The translations under genes and the position numbers were made by a program. 64,000 bases of DNA from Siniperca chuatsi (lineage: Eukaryota > Chordata > Actinopteri > Centrarchiformes > Sinipercidae): contig NC_058058.1 of NCBI RefSeq assembly GCF_020085105.1, positions 642,859-706,858 of the forward strand, given 5' to 3'. Numbering within the stretch: the first letter of the stretch is position 1; each line of letters opens with the position of its first letter. The notes under the pieces were generated by a model. That model did not search any database. It was not told the origin of the DNA and saw nothing but the letters and a program-made list of their open reading frames with translations. Positions 24,250 to 35,930 of this stretch are shown in pieces.

Positions 24250-24325
24250 ATGTCTGAAGTCCAGATGCTGAGAGCGCTGGTGAAGCAGCGACTAACAGGA
24301 GGGCGGCCGTATTCTCAGCTTTACG
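24250..24325 (+). CDS. ZNF gene C, exon 1 (internally deleted)
   Basis: ATG at 24250 starts MSEVQMLRALVKQRLT, then the sequence jumps straight to what is intron in genes B and F (GGCGGCCGTATTCTCAG). About 170 bases are lost, including most of the helical module and the normal donor. The intron sequence brought in contains TACG|GTAACT at 24325, which as a donor would end the exon in phase 1 after 25 codons and so join in frame to exon 2. Whether this is used is unknown. Without it, the frame ends at 24456. Confidence 0.45.
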
Positions 24326-25039
24326 GTAACTTAACGGCGCTGAAACGGTTAAATGTTTCCGTTTGTGACTTTATTTCGCTTCTTTTCTCGCATTCAACAA
24401 ACAGCTGTTACCGTAAACAGACTCTCACAGCGATAAAAGACACTATGAGCTATTAGCATCATTAGCGTTAACACTGAAGAGAAGAACAGACTGAAGTGCG
24501 CATCCGGACTATATCCGGATTTCACAATAAAAGTATCGAGTGATTTCAGTCCTTTCCGATGTTTAAAGGGGAACTGTTTCCAGGTTTTTCCAGGTGTTTC
24601 CAGGTGTTGGGGAGTTCTACTACATATTTAATAAAGTAGTATAAAGCCTTTAGTGTCTCCAGAGGGAGCCGTGGAGTCTGAAGATGAGAAAGATCTGGGT
24701 GTGTGCAGATGTAATAAATTCATGAATCATTTTATGGTGATTTCAAGACAAAGTCCTTCGTAGACATTAGCATAATTGTTTTATTTTTTATAGCCCATGA
24801 TGCTGGTATTTTTTTAGGCTGAGGTCGAAGTTTAAATTTAAATGATTAAAAAATTAGATTGTGATATTTGCATTTTGAATACAGTAGGCCCGAGAGACCC
24901 CCATTTCCTGTCATATAATACATAAAAAGTCCCCACAAATAGAAAAAAACACAACATAAACATTTTCCTTAAATGCTAAATGTATGAGGACAAAGGTGGC
25001 CATGAATAATAAATAGCAGCTGATTTCATTTTTTGGCAT

Positions 25040-25450
25040 TTAGATTTGATTCAACTTTATTGTCGTTACACATTTACGAGTACGAGGCAACGAAACGCAG
25101 TTCAGGTCCAACCAGAAGAGCGGTAAGCAGAGCAGGACAGAGCAGTATTGTGAAAATGTTTTACAAGTGGTGCTGTGGACATTATATACAGATGGCGTTA
25201 CTATAAACAGAAGTATACTGATAGATCTGTGCAGTACTGGACTGGACCGGGCAGAACAGCAGTGCAATAATCAGTATATGTATAAATAAATAGTCCGGTA
25301 GTGCAAATGAACATGTGGTACATGTAGCAAAAACAATATAGCAGCATTTAAGTTAAGGTGTATGAGGGGGCAGAGCTCAGCAGGAAGACAGCTCTGGGGA
25401 AAGAAGCTGTTTCTCAGTCTGCTGGTCCTGGTCCGGAGGCCTCTGAGGCG
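25040..25450 (-). mobile_element. LINE 3'-end fragment in gene C intron
   Basis: Begins GATTCAACTTTATTGTCGTT and AACGAAACGCAGTTCAGGTC, the reverse complement of a fish LINE tail. It continues into AGCTCTGGGGAAAGAAGCTG and ends only about 75 bases before exon 2. Confidence 0.6.
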
Positions 25451-25524
25451 CCTGCTGGAAGTGAACTGGGAAAGTCACATTTAAAGTTCCTCAATGTGTT
25501 TCTGTCTTTCAGTGTGTCCTGCAG

Positions 25525-26672
25525 ACGTCCAGCAGCTGTCGCTGAGGAAAGAAGAGGTTCCCCCTGAGCAGCAGGACTGGAGCCCCAGTCTGGACCAGGA
25601 CCCAGAGCCCCCACACATTAAAGAGGAGCAGGAGGAGCTCTGGACCAGTCAGGAGGGAGAGCAGCTCCGAGGGCTGGAGGAGGCCGATATCACCAAGTTC
25701 CCATTCACTCCTGTCCCTGTGAAGAGTGAAGAAGATGAAGAGAAACCTCAGTCCTCACAGCTTCATCAAAGCCAAACTGAACAGATGGAAACAGGAGCTG
25801 ATGGAGAGGACTGTGGAGGACCAGGACCAGCCAGGAACTCTGATCCAGATACACATTTACAACCTGACACTGAAGACTCTTCTGAGACTGAAGACAGTGA
25901 TGATGGTTGGGAGGAGACCAGAGAACCTCGGTCAGGTCTAAACTCTGTTATAAACAATCTAAGTAACACTGACAAAGAATCTTTTATCTGCTCCGAATGC
26001 GGCAAAACATTTGGCCACAAGACAAATCTGAAGAGGCACCTGAGAGTTCACACAGGGGAGAAACCGTTCAGCTGCTCATTTTGCAATAAAAGTTTCAATC
26101 GGAGGGAGCACTTGGTTGCTCACATGAGATGTCATTCGGGAGAAAAACCTTTCAGCTGTTCCGTTTGTAACACGAGTTTCAGCCACGGTTGGTCATTGGA
26201 TAAGCACATGAGAGTTCACACCGGGGAGAAACCATTCAGCTGCTCACTTTGCAGTAAGAGATTCAGGCAGCGCTCAGATTTGGTTGCACACTTCAGAATT
26301 CATACAGGAGAAAAACCTTTTTCCTGCTCAGTTTGTAACACGAGTTTCACTCAGCGTCACACTTTGGTTCAGCACATGAGAACCCACACGGGGGTCAAAC
26401 CTTTTACGTGTTCAGTTTGTGGTAAGAGATTCTCACGAAAGGGACATCTGACGCGACACATGACGGCTCACACTGGGAGAAACCGTTCAGCTGCGGCGTT
26501 TGTGACAAAAGCTTCACTTGGCAGTCTCAGTTTAAAAGACACGAGTGTGTTTGCGAGGGCGGCGGCAATAAATGAAGCCGTGGAGCGGAAATTAAACATT
26601 AAAGCAACTGAGAAACTTTCTTACTGCCCACCTCGGAGTGTGAGAACAACATGGACGTGTAAGAATCTATAA
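25525..26672 (+). CDS. ZNF gene C, exon 2 (six fingers, last lost by frameshift)
   Basis: Follows tandem acceptors TTTCAG (25512) and CTGCAG (25524) and begins [19 protein letters not shown]. An acidic segment with one [17 protein letters not shown] copy is followed by six regular C2H2 fingers with contact residues HTNR, REHA, HWSK, QSDA, QHTQ, RGHR, joined by TGEKPF linkers. After finger 6 the G run at 26475-26477 has three bases where the linker codons need four, so HTGEKPF becomes HTGRNRS and a 60-residue run-out tail follows to 26672. In the lost frame lies an H-x-C-type finger whose stop codon overlaps the AATAAA at 26567. With the short exon 1 the product would be 407 residues. Confidence 0.78.
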
Positions 26673-26854
26673 CCCGATCATTGAGAAATCGTTTATTTCC
26701 TGTTTTCTGTTGATCAGATTTGACCAAAAACACTGAAGATGTCTTAAAGTGGACCGAACAATATGGCACAGTTTCAAAAGTACTGTTTCACTGTAACACA
26801 TTGTTACTTCTTATTTTAACTCTTGTTCACTTTTTGTTTCTTAAAGGAGTATTT
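26673..26854 (+). other. Gene C 3' flank
   Basis: 26573-26660 resembles the sequence downstream of gene D (reverse complement of about 29900-29990), so the two genes share a 3' end. A second AATAAA is at 26869-26874. Confidence 0.5.
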
Positions 26855-27140
26855 TTAGCATTTTGGGAAATAAACATTTGCTTTCTTTCTGAGAGTGAGA
26901 TGAGAAGATGGTTATTAATGTCTGTGTGTTAGTTGCAGAGCTGGAGTCGGGACGTGATTAGCCTAGCTTAGCATAAAGACTGGAAACAGAGGGAAACAGC
27001 TAGCCTGTCTGTCCAAAGTAAAATAAAATCCACCTACCAGCATCTCTAAAGCTCACTGACTAACATGTTATATCTGGTTTGCTAAATGTACTTAACGTCT
27101 GACAGTAAAAGTCGTCCCTGTGCAGTAAAACGCTTCCTGT
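26855..27140 (+). repeat. Dispersed fish repeat
   Basis: Contains AGCTTAGCATAAAGACTGGA, AACAGCTAGCCTGTCTGTCC and CACCTACCAGCATCTCTAAA, a sequence I recognise as widely dispersed in fish genomes. No coding capacity. Confidence 0.55.
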
Positions 27141-27959
27141 CAGTGTTTTATTATATCTGATGTTTCTGGATTCATATTCCTGCTGCATTCATGTGTGTGT
27201 TGCATTTTACTGCTGCAGATGTTTCAGGCGACACAGGGTGTCTCCATCTTCACAGGTTGTAAAGCTTTTGGATTTTTAGTTTGAACGTAAACAAAGTGAT
27301 CGTGGAAGGTCGATGAGGTCATTATTATTCGTCTCCTTTTCTCTGCCAGCCGAGGTTTTGTCACGGTGTCTACAAGTTAAATTTAAGACCAATTTTGCAA
27401 TAAAAATAAACATCAAATGTGAAACTATAGGCGCAGTCTTCTGACTAAATACATATAGCGTCAGTTCAGTATTATAAAATGACGGTAACTGTTTGAGTTG
27501 AACATTTGTCCAAATACGTTTATTAGTGTGAAAAGTATATATTTGTCCTTAAAGAGACAGGAGCTAAAACGGCTTGTTTCAGACAGAGGACGACCTGAGG
27601 GCCGGTAGAAGATGAATACGGGTTTTTAACTGTGAATAATGCAAAGCGACTCGAGTCCCAGAATAAAAATACAGAGCTGAAAATGAGCATAACAGGTTTA
27701 AGGTTTTTAAGGACCCGCGGCCACCCTGTTTATACGTGTTGATACAGTTTTATATACGTATGTTTATAAACGCCGCACACATGTGCTGATTTGAACGTCA
27801 TCCTGTACGGTGACTACAACGCCAGAGTGCGTCTGTTTACGGCGGTGAAATAAGGTAATAAAGTTGTGTTTTCTCTTTTTATTAACTTCTTTCCCCTCAC
27901 TTTATTGAATACCGAAGTTGAACAGCGCTCTAAAAGCAACATCTCAGCTTTCCAATATT
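27141..27959. other. Intergenic between C and D
   Basis: No gene recognised. 27600-27720 resembles another dispersed repeat (ATACAGAGCTGAAAATGAGC) but I cannot name it. Confidence 0.35.
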
Positions 27960-28310
27960 GTAACAGTAGTTTTGAAATTTCTGTACAGGACAGAAAGGTT
28001 GAATGTCTGATTCTGCTGGCAAAATATTATTTACACAAATGTAGATCTCCTGTTTTTGAAGCATTTAAAAACGAACTGACCGTCTTTTTAAACTCCCTGA
28101 GATATATTAATAGTAAGAATTCATTAAAACTACTTGACTCCCTAGAATTGTGTTCAAGTGATCCCTTCTCTCACACTGAGATTTATTTTGATTATTTTAA
28201 AATTATTTGCTTTTATCAGTATTTGTGGCAGTCATGTTCTCAGTTGTATTGTAATGAACTAATATGTTCTACAGATGCCTGTTTGAACTTCTGGATTCAA
28301 TAAAGTGTGG
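27960..28310 (+). mobile_element. L1/Tx1-like LINE C-terminal remnant
   Basis: The frame 27866-28303 includes ILLAKYYLHKCR, FEAFKNELTVFLNSL and KNSLKLL, which fits the C-terminal end of fish L1/Tx1-type LINE ORF2 proteins. AATAAA follows near 28300. It is an isolated tail, not a host gene. Confidence 0.6.
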
Positions 28311-29240
28311 GGGGGTGGGGGAGAAACCCCCATCTTTATTTCCTCACATTTCACCGGCGGAAACAGACACACACTGACGTTGTAGTCATCCTCATCGGCT
28401 TTCCATAAACAAGATGGCGTCTAGTAAAGCATGTTTAAAAGCAAATTCCTGCTTTTCTCTGTCTCTCACATCCAACAGTAATGAACCATCAGAGCGGCTG
28501 TGTTTCTGACAGAAGAGAAAGACTGAAGCCTCCTCGGGGGGGCGCCAGAGAGCTGAAGGGGAGGCAAAGATACTGCAGGAGGTGGATCCGAGTCAAAGAT
28601 CCTCGTTCTCAGAGTCGTAACTCCGTCAGGTCTGAACTCTCAGACATGAAACTCACATTGAATCGTTCAGCGTGACTCACACTTCCAGAAGAGATCGTCT
28701 CTCTGACGTCCGTCCAGAATAAACCTCCAGAAATCCACTTAGACACCAGAGAAGAAACCTGCTGCAGAACCTGCCTGAGAATCCTGCTGTTTCTAAGTTT
28801 CCTTCAGTCTCACAGTGATCCAGAGACAGCTGTCTGTCCGTCCACGGGTCCACTGCAGACAGGAGCTGCTGACTGCTGGTTCGGCTGCTCTGACGGGACA
28901 GTCTGACTGCATGTGAACAGATACAGGCTAACAGACGTGTCTGTAGAGAACAGCAGCACCGACCTGCAGCTGACATCACAAACAGGCCTATATGTTGGCG
29001 TTAGCATGTTAGCATCTATCAGATTAGCAACAACATTTCAAATTTCACACTGAGCAGATATGAAAATGCAGCAGAAGGAAAAAAACTCAGATCCACTTTA
29101 AAACACGAGGACGTCGCTCTGGACGGGACAGACAGAAACACAGTTCAAGTATCAGGTTTATTGATCAATACTTTCTATAGATTATATTCCACATTTAGCT
29201 CCCTTGTATCATTTGTTTGTTTGTATGTTTCTGGGATTTG
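28311..29240. other. Intergenic, nothing recognised
   Basis: The ORFs at 28481-28675 (plus) and 28677-29007 (minus) show no domain, splice support or family resemblance. Confidence 0.4.
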
Positions 29241-29312
29241 TGTACAACAAGCTGCTCCAAACAAATTGCCCCTAGAGGGATTAATAAAGTTGTTTGTATT
29301 GTATTGTTATGC
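29241..29312 (+). mobile_element. LINE 3'-tail fragment
   Basis: AAATTGCCCCTAGAGGGATTAATAAAGTTG followed by repeats of TTGTAT is a typical fish LINE 3' end. Confidence 0.5.
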
Positions 29313-29972
29313 CATTACTTACTGAATGTCAATCATTCAAAATAAAGGATTGTTTATGCATAATTTTACTTCTTTACTTTCATAAAGATATATTAAATAA
29401 TTAAACCCCAAATCAGTTTCACAACCTAAATACGTTTTTTGTATTTTATCGTTTGCAGCGCATGAAAACTACACTTCTTTTTAAGGATTACCGTATATTA
29501 TTGCGTAACACTGGCCATAGTACAGTCTGGAAAACATTATGCTGATTTAATATAACGGATGTATCAGCTTTTAGCTGTGATGCTAATTTTGAAACGGTGC
29601 TATATAGAACAAGTAAAGATGTCCTATGGGTTTCTGGTCAAATCTGACAAACAGAAAACAAGGAGTCAAAACTTATTTCTCAACGAACATTTATTTTCCA
29701 TAAATATCAACTCTCAGTGCCGAATACATTTCCACTTACATGTCAAAACATCACTAACATAGTACTATAAACCCCTATAGTACTGTCAGCGTTCTTAATC
29801 TTAGCTCACGAAACTGCCGTGTGCAGTGAAATCAGTCTCAAGTATTACTAGACCTTCCTGTCTTAATATTCATATTCCAAATTGTTCCACGTTGCTCTTA
29901 ACTCAACTAACGCAACACTTTGAGGCGGGAAGTAAGAAATTCAAAGCAGAAAGTTTCTCAGTTGCTTCAGTG

Positions 29973-29978
29973 TTTATT
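29973..29978 (-). promoter_or_regulatory. PolyA signal of gene D
   Basis: AATAAA on the minus strand, about 16 bases past the gene D stop. Confidence 0.55.
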
Positions 29979-29993
29979 ACAGCTGAATCAGCT

Positions 29994-30999
29994 TCAGTTA
30001 CTGCTGCTGCTCTCGCCGACACACTTGTGACTCTTGACCTGCGACTGCCAAGTGAATCTTTTGTCACAAACACTGCAGCTGAACTGTTTCTGTCCTGTGT
30101 GCACTGAGAAGTGGTATGTCAGATTCGCCTTTTGAGAAAAACTTTTATCACACACTGGGCAGCTGTATGGTTTCTCTCCAGTGTGGACTGTCATGTGTTT
30201 CTTCAGACCTCCCTTTTGTGTAAAACTTTTGTCACAGTATAAGCAACTAAATGGTTTCTCCCCAGTGTGGATTCTCATGTGATTTACCAAAGCGCTACGC
30301 ACAGCAAAACTTGTGTCACAAAATGAGCAGCTGAAAGGTTTTTCTCCAGAGTGACATCTCATGTGACGAATTAAGTTTGGCCTCTGAGAAAATCTTTTAC
30401 CACAAACTGAGCAACTATATGGTTTCTCTCCCGTGTGAAACCTCATGTGTCTCCGCAGACTGTCCTTGCGACCAAATTTTCTACCACATTCACAACAGAT
30501 AAATGACTTTTTGACAGCATTACATTTGACATCACTTACAGGGACTTCATTATTTTTCAGAGAGTTTAAACCTGACTGAGGTTCTCTCGTCTCCTTCCAA
30601 CCATCATCACTGATTTCAGTCTCGGATTCAGCAGAGTGTGAAGTCTTGTCATCAGTGTCAGGTTGTAAATGTGTATCTGGATCCGAGTTCCTGGCTGGTC
30701 CTGGTCCTCCACAGTCCTCTCCATCAGCTCCTGTTTCCATCTGTTCAGTTTGGCTTTGATGAAGCTGTGAGGACTGAGGTTTCTCTTCATCTTCTTCACT
30801 CTTCACAGGGACAGGACTGAATGGGAACTTGGTGATATCGGCCTCCTCCAGCCCCTCGAAGCTGCTCTCCCTCCTGACTGGTCCAGAGCTCCTCCTGCTC
30901 CTCTTTAATGTGTGGGGCTCTGGGTCCTGGTCCAGACTGGGGCTCCAGTCCTGCTGCTCAGGGGAACCTCTTCTCTACTCAGCGACAGCTGCTGGACGT
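29994..30999 (-). CDS. ZNF gene D, exon 2 (six fingers, damaged start)
   Basis: The acceptor is CCACAG before 30999, giving DVQQLSL on joining to exon 1 (38619). From about 30806 the frame is clean: acidic segment with one [17 protein letters not shown], then fingers with contact residues RDSR, QPNR, VSAN, QGGK, QANY and a final H-x-C finger WSQS, ending CVGESSSSN. Upstream, three single-base differences from gene C occur in G/C runs: one base missing at 30961-30964, one missing at 30914-30917, one extra at 30852-30855. Entering from exon 1, the frame meets TAA after about 30 codons. The gene is therefore a pseudogene unless translation restarts downstream or these are assembly errors. The first of the three is shared with gene A. 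Confidence 0.72.
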
Positions 31000-31147
31000 C
31001 TGTGGAGAATAATGAAATACAGACTCACACATTGTGGAAAACCCTGAGTTTATGTGAACCAAAACTAGATATAACATTTTATGTTCATGAGATTACTGAT
31101 TAAAAAAAAAATACAAACCAGGTAAGGGGATGGATAATTTTTAGGGG

Positions 31148-31235
31148 AAATTTTAACAATTCAATTTTATTTATATAGTGCCAATTCTTAACATCTCACT
31201 GCACTTGCCCTATAGATCAAGTGTAGACCGTACTC
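31148..31235 (-). mobile_element. L2-like LINE 3'-end fragment
   Basis: AATTCAATTTTATTTATATAGTGCCAATTC is the reverse complement of the fish L2 tail also seen near 4450 and 9330. Confidence 0.55.
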
Positions 31236-31796
31236 TCTATAATATTAGCAGTGTGATGGGTGTTGTGTGTGTGCGTTTGTGTCGGCTGTCGCATCTCAGT
31301 TACTGATACATACTGGGAGGATAGTGGATTTAGGTCAGGCAGGGGAGTAAGTGGAGATTTTGGAGAATGATTAATAGAGGGTGATGATTTTTTTAAGATG
31401 ATGCAGTTTTTTTATTAACACAAATACGTCATCTGCATAAAGATTGATCTTTTGTAATCTGCTGGTTTATTAAACTGATTTTATTGTCTTTTTATTGTCT
31501 TGCAAGTAAATTTGTCATTTGTGATTTTGGGTTATATAAATAAAATTGACCTAAACACAAATTACAATACAAATTGAATACAGTGCTCCTTAGAAGGTGG
31601 AACAAGACATGTATGTAACCTTGCGCTGCTGCTGCCTTTATGTTAAATGTGACACGTTCAGTTCAGACCTCAGTCGTGTTGAAGTATTATAGATATATAT
31701 AACAATGTGCATGTCTGAATGTAGCTACACGACATATAATAATGTGTTTCGGTGAGAAACACTAAATGAAAACATAACTTTGCCCCGGTGGATACT

Positions 31797-32330
31797 ACAG
31801 TTGTCAAAAGTATCGATACTTTGATGCTTTTTCGATACCACGCGATTAAAACGTTTGGAGAAGCAGACAGGACCAGCAGGGAAGCTAAGTAATGCACTGC
31901 TGTGGACGGGAAGCAACAAAACGTATTTTAGCCACCTAAAAAAAAAAAAAAAAAAAAAAAAAAATGTGTACGCTATATTTCGAATATTATCACTGTTTTA
32001 CCTTGCCGATGGGAAACTGAGGCCTTGCTGCCTCGACCCGCAGCAACTAACGTGTTAAAACACCAAAGTCACACAATAACACAAACAAATGAACCGATCG
32101 AGGCAGCGGTGGACCAGCAACTCCCGTGTTCTGCAAGGTAAAATTACTGTTTTTGTCAATGGAGTCTGGTGGCTTTGAAGAGAGCATTTATGGATATAAC
32201 GGCTTCAGTTTCTCATCAGTTTGATATAAAGGTAAAGCTGCGATAGTATTCAAAATATAGCGTACACTTAAACTGATACGTTTAATACGTATATAAATAC
32301 GTTGTGTTGCTTCCCCCATCCACAACACTG
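31797..32330 (+). repeat. Left arm of a long inverted repeat (hAT-like)
   Basis: Starts AGTTGTCAAAAGTATCGATA and carries segments (CAGACAGGACCAGCAGGGAA, GAGGCCTTGCTGCCTCGACC, GGAGTCTGGTGGCTTTGAAG) that recur in reverse at 37080-37662. An A27 run lies at 31938-31964. The arms differ by several indels. Confidence 0.75.
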
Positions 32331-33326
32331 CATTGCTTTGCTTCCGTCAGAGTTGTTTTATAAGCTGCTGTACGTGAGTTGACATCGCTGCCTTTACAGT
32401 TCTGATCAGTGCCGTTCTGGAGTTTCTGTTTATGGAGCACTTTAAGAACTCACGTTACCTGCTACACTATATATTATATATATACACACACACGTCTATT
32501 TCCTGCCTACAAAATGAAAATACAATATATGTATACAATAAAACCTTAATGGTGTTATTTCATTTATAAGTTGATAGGACAGAACAGACTTTTAGATAGG
32601 AGTTATCATTGCGCCAAGCAATTATGTGCACGGCCCACCAATCACAATATTTATGGCATCACTGCTGGTGTGCTTGCTGTAGATTTGTCCACAGCGCCCA
32701 CAGTGTCATGGCAACTCCCGCACGGACAGGAGCACAGCGTGCGAGTATGCAGAACGCACACACCTGCAGACGAGTGCACAGGTATCTGCAGGAAGCATGC
32801 TGAGAGCTTAGCGGTTAAAGTTTAGGACAAAGCTGAAGACTGAAAGCTACAAAGATGTTTTAGTGTTCGACAGGAAGGAGCAGAAACCTGAGTAAATCCA
32901 CCAGACAACACGCTGAACCACTACTCAGGAACCAACGGAGCTCTGCAGGTAGACTCCACAAATCCCATGAGAACGCCAACGGTCACGTGATCTTGTACCA
33001 AAACAAACATGGACGCCAAACATGTTTATTTGTAGACACATTTGTGCTGAAAAAAAAACAAAAAAGGAGGAAAAAAGCTGAGTTTGGTGAGATACTGTAT
33101 GGAGGTGTGTGGGACTGTAGAGGCCACAGAGGGAACTGGAGCCGACTGAACGAAACTAACTTCAGGTAAAGCGGTTTGTTTACAGGTACGGCTGTCTGCC
33201 TCGCGAGTTCTCACGTTGCACTGAATGCATGACGGACAGGAGTCACCCAGCGTCACTTTCATTGATTGATAATGAAATGTAGGTCAAGCTGAAACGAGCG
33301 AATCGTTCAACAACAACCGTGTGGTA
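32331..33326. other. Gene D intron between arm and transposase remnant
   Basis: No gene recognised. ORFs at 32571-32825 and 33026-33262 have no family support. Confidence 0.35.
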
Positions 33327-34095
33327 ATGATGGCAGAGAGCTCACAACCCAACTCGGCCACAGAGAGTCATTTGCACTCCAAGCAATCTAAAAAGCCCCG
33401 TTTGGAAAAACCGTAAAACTTCACCGGCAGCCCACCTGAAGGGATGAAAGCTGAAGGTTACCGTAGTTATTTCAACTTGGATTAATTTTGATGAAAAACC
33501 GTTTTGGTTCGTTTGATCAGCGGACCTTTACGGAAAGTAAACAATTGAGGAATGGACACACATTCGGACTTTCTGGCCGCTTCAAAGGTATCGTTAGGGA
33601 GGCAACACTTGTTTTGTCTCTCTTGCTTACCATGCCGGTAAATCTGAATGAACTATACTTAGGTGCTCATGGTTTCAGTAAAATGAACGGAACGATTGAA
33701 TTGTGGAGAATGTATCTGATCTAACGATGTGTAGCATGTCCATATTAATAAAAGTTTAGACATGTATATTTGTATGCACGATCTAAGCAGCTTAGAAGTA
33801 GCTCAAGTGGGCGACCTGGGGGCTTTAAGAGGTTTTATACATCCGAAGAACTTCTATAAAAACCAGACCCGGCGTCTGATTGAGATTCGGATTTTGGTCA
33901 GTAGACGGCAAAATTGTGGAACCTCGTGATAAAGTTGTATCGGAGCTGTGTAAGCAACAGTTAGCCTACCATTGCAGCCCTAGCAATCCGAGGGCACATC
34001 TCGAAAATATGCACCCAAATGAGCACGGCCTGATGTCCGTTTATTTTGTAATGTGTTGGTATGAAGACCTTTTAAAAGACATAATAATTAATTAA
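33327..34095 (+). mobile_element. hAT transposase N-terminal and BED-finger remnants
   Basis: 33327-33416 encodes a Ser-rich start (MMAESSQPNSATES) ending in Lys-rich sequence. After a gap of unrelated DNA, 33880-34040 encodes VDGKIVEPRDKVVSELCKQQ followed by YHCSPSNPRAHLENMH, a BED zinc-finger layout with C-x2-C replaced by a single visible Cys before the His pair. This is a decayed ZBED/hAT-type transposase; the catalytic core is not seen. Confidence 0.55.
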
Positions 34096-34257
34096 AGACA
34101 TTAATGTTGAAACAAATATTCCTACAACCAACGTCTCTCGTTGTATTGGTTTGCCATCTTATGGACATAATGCGCAAAAATAGATATTCGAATGGTTCGA
34201 ACCCATGTGGGTTTTTTTTTTAGAACGAATAATTGAACGTCATTTTTGGCCGATTTT

Positions 34258-34888
34258 GACAGTGCTACTGGGTACCAAACTCTGTGCAGACGAAATGATA
34301 TCGGTACTACAGAGTACCGATTCACATTAAATCAATCGGTGCCAGATTTCGGTACCTGTAGCACATCTGGGTGAGAGAGTAAAGTATAGAGAGAGCGAGA
34401 CTACGTCACTCCTGCTGCTCGTTGAAGTCACAGGTGCGTAGAACAAGAAAAAGCGACGGCGAATGCGAGCTGAGCAGTGACTCTGTTCATCTTTTCAGCA
34501 CCAAAGCAAAGCTCCCGTTGTTTCCCCAGCTGCTGGAATAGCGTCGCTATGACGATCAGCTCCGCCTACGTTGACGGGGTTCTTTCCGCTGTCTGAATCC
34601 CACGCTGGGCGCCATTACGTCGGCGCCGTTTGGTTCAGTGTAGAAAAGCAAAGCAGACTCTTTTTTAAAAGGCAGCATTGCGGGATCTCTGTGTAAAAAG
34701 GGCTGCCGAGTCAGGGCAATGGCGAGCTGGAAGCGGTCGCAAGTGTTGTTACACTTTTCAAAACTCAACGCAGAAAACACTCACTGCATAAGCTGGCCGG
34801 GGCAACATGTCGAACCTACTGACTAAACTTACCGGTACCAAATTCCAAGTACTGGTACCGGTTCAAATGTAAACGGTACCCAACCCTG
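34258..34888. mobile_element. Non-autonomous hAT-like repeat
   Basis: Bounded by CTACTGGGTACCAAACTCTG on the left and GTAAACGGTACCCAACCCTG on the right, opposing copies of a GGGTACC-type end, with several GGTACC/GGTACTACAG elements inside. Typical of small hAT-derived fish repeats. No transposase. Confidence 0.55.
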
Positions 34889-35394
34889 GTGACTGGCTCT
34901 GAAGACTTCAGACTCTTTACATATCACACACTATATGATTGTATCTGCAGACTGTCAACACCAACTGACCCAGACTGGAACAGACCTGGTCCAACTTAGT
35001 CCCATCAGACGGACTTTCCTAGAGTCAACAAGCTGTTCTAACTCGAAACTCGCAATGCATTGAAAATACAGGAGCGTCATTTTCCCGAACACTGGTCTCA
35101 AGAGTAATCACACCCAGTGTCATTCCTCCATCCGATTCACAACTACTTGATCATCCAGTCAACTTCCCGTGTGTTCTGTTAATTTTGGGGCGCAGTTGAC
35201 TGTTGCTATTGGAGAGGCAAAGCTTGACAGCACTGCTGAAGACAAACATGAAGAACAGATGCCGGGACAGGTGCAGAATAGCAAATGTCAGCAAATGTCA
35301 ATACGAAATCCATGGTATCATTCAGCCATCAGTGATTCTATCACAGAACAAACCACAGCATCCACGCTGAAAATGTGCACAGGTGATCTTGGGG

Positions 35395-35752
35395 CCTTGG
35401 ATGTATCAGGCAATCAACTTCCAGGAGTGGAAAACAAGGGACAACTGTCTAGCAGAACCGTTCTGGGCTGAAGTTCGGACCTACAAGGACAGCAGTGGGG
35501 ATCGGTGTTTTAAACACCTGGCCCTGTTTGCGCTGTCCCTTCTCGCAATGCTCCTGAGAACCGTGTGAAATCCAAACTGCGGAGCAGAATGTGCCAGAAG
35601 ACTCTCAGCAGAGTACTGTGCGTTCGCTACGGCCTGAGAAGACTCGGTCAGGAGGTGTTGCAGCGCTTCAATGTTTGGGTTTTCAGAGACGGAGAGGAGA
35701 CAGGGGAGATGATGGAGGGTGCAGGGGAGGAGAGCGATGACATTTTATGAAG
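35395..35752 (+). mobile_element. hAT transposase C-terminal (dimerisation) remnant
   Basis: Frames in this stretch read FQEWKTRDNCLAEPFWAEVR, LALFALSLLAMLLRTV and then, after a frame change, KSKLRSRMCQKTLSRVLCVR, the layout of a hAT C-terminal dimerisation domain. The usual SNAxVERVFS segment is lost at the frameshift. Confidence 0.6.
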
Positions 35753-35930
35753 GTAAACATAATTAAAACATTTTAAATATCTATTTTTTAATAATGTATT
35801 AATCTATTACTACAGGTTATAACCAAAAAAGCAAGCATAACATACTCATATATACTAATAGTAGTTACACATGGTTCTTCTAATGTATCTCTAAATATGT
35901 GGCCATGTTACGCGCTCCGTCTGCTCGCAG

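Noticed and set aside
27866-28303. Possible 145-codon single-exon gene
   Set aside because: Its central part resembles the C-terminus of L1/Tx1-like LINE proteins, so it is annotated as a LINE tail.
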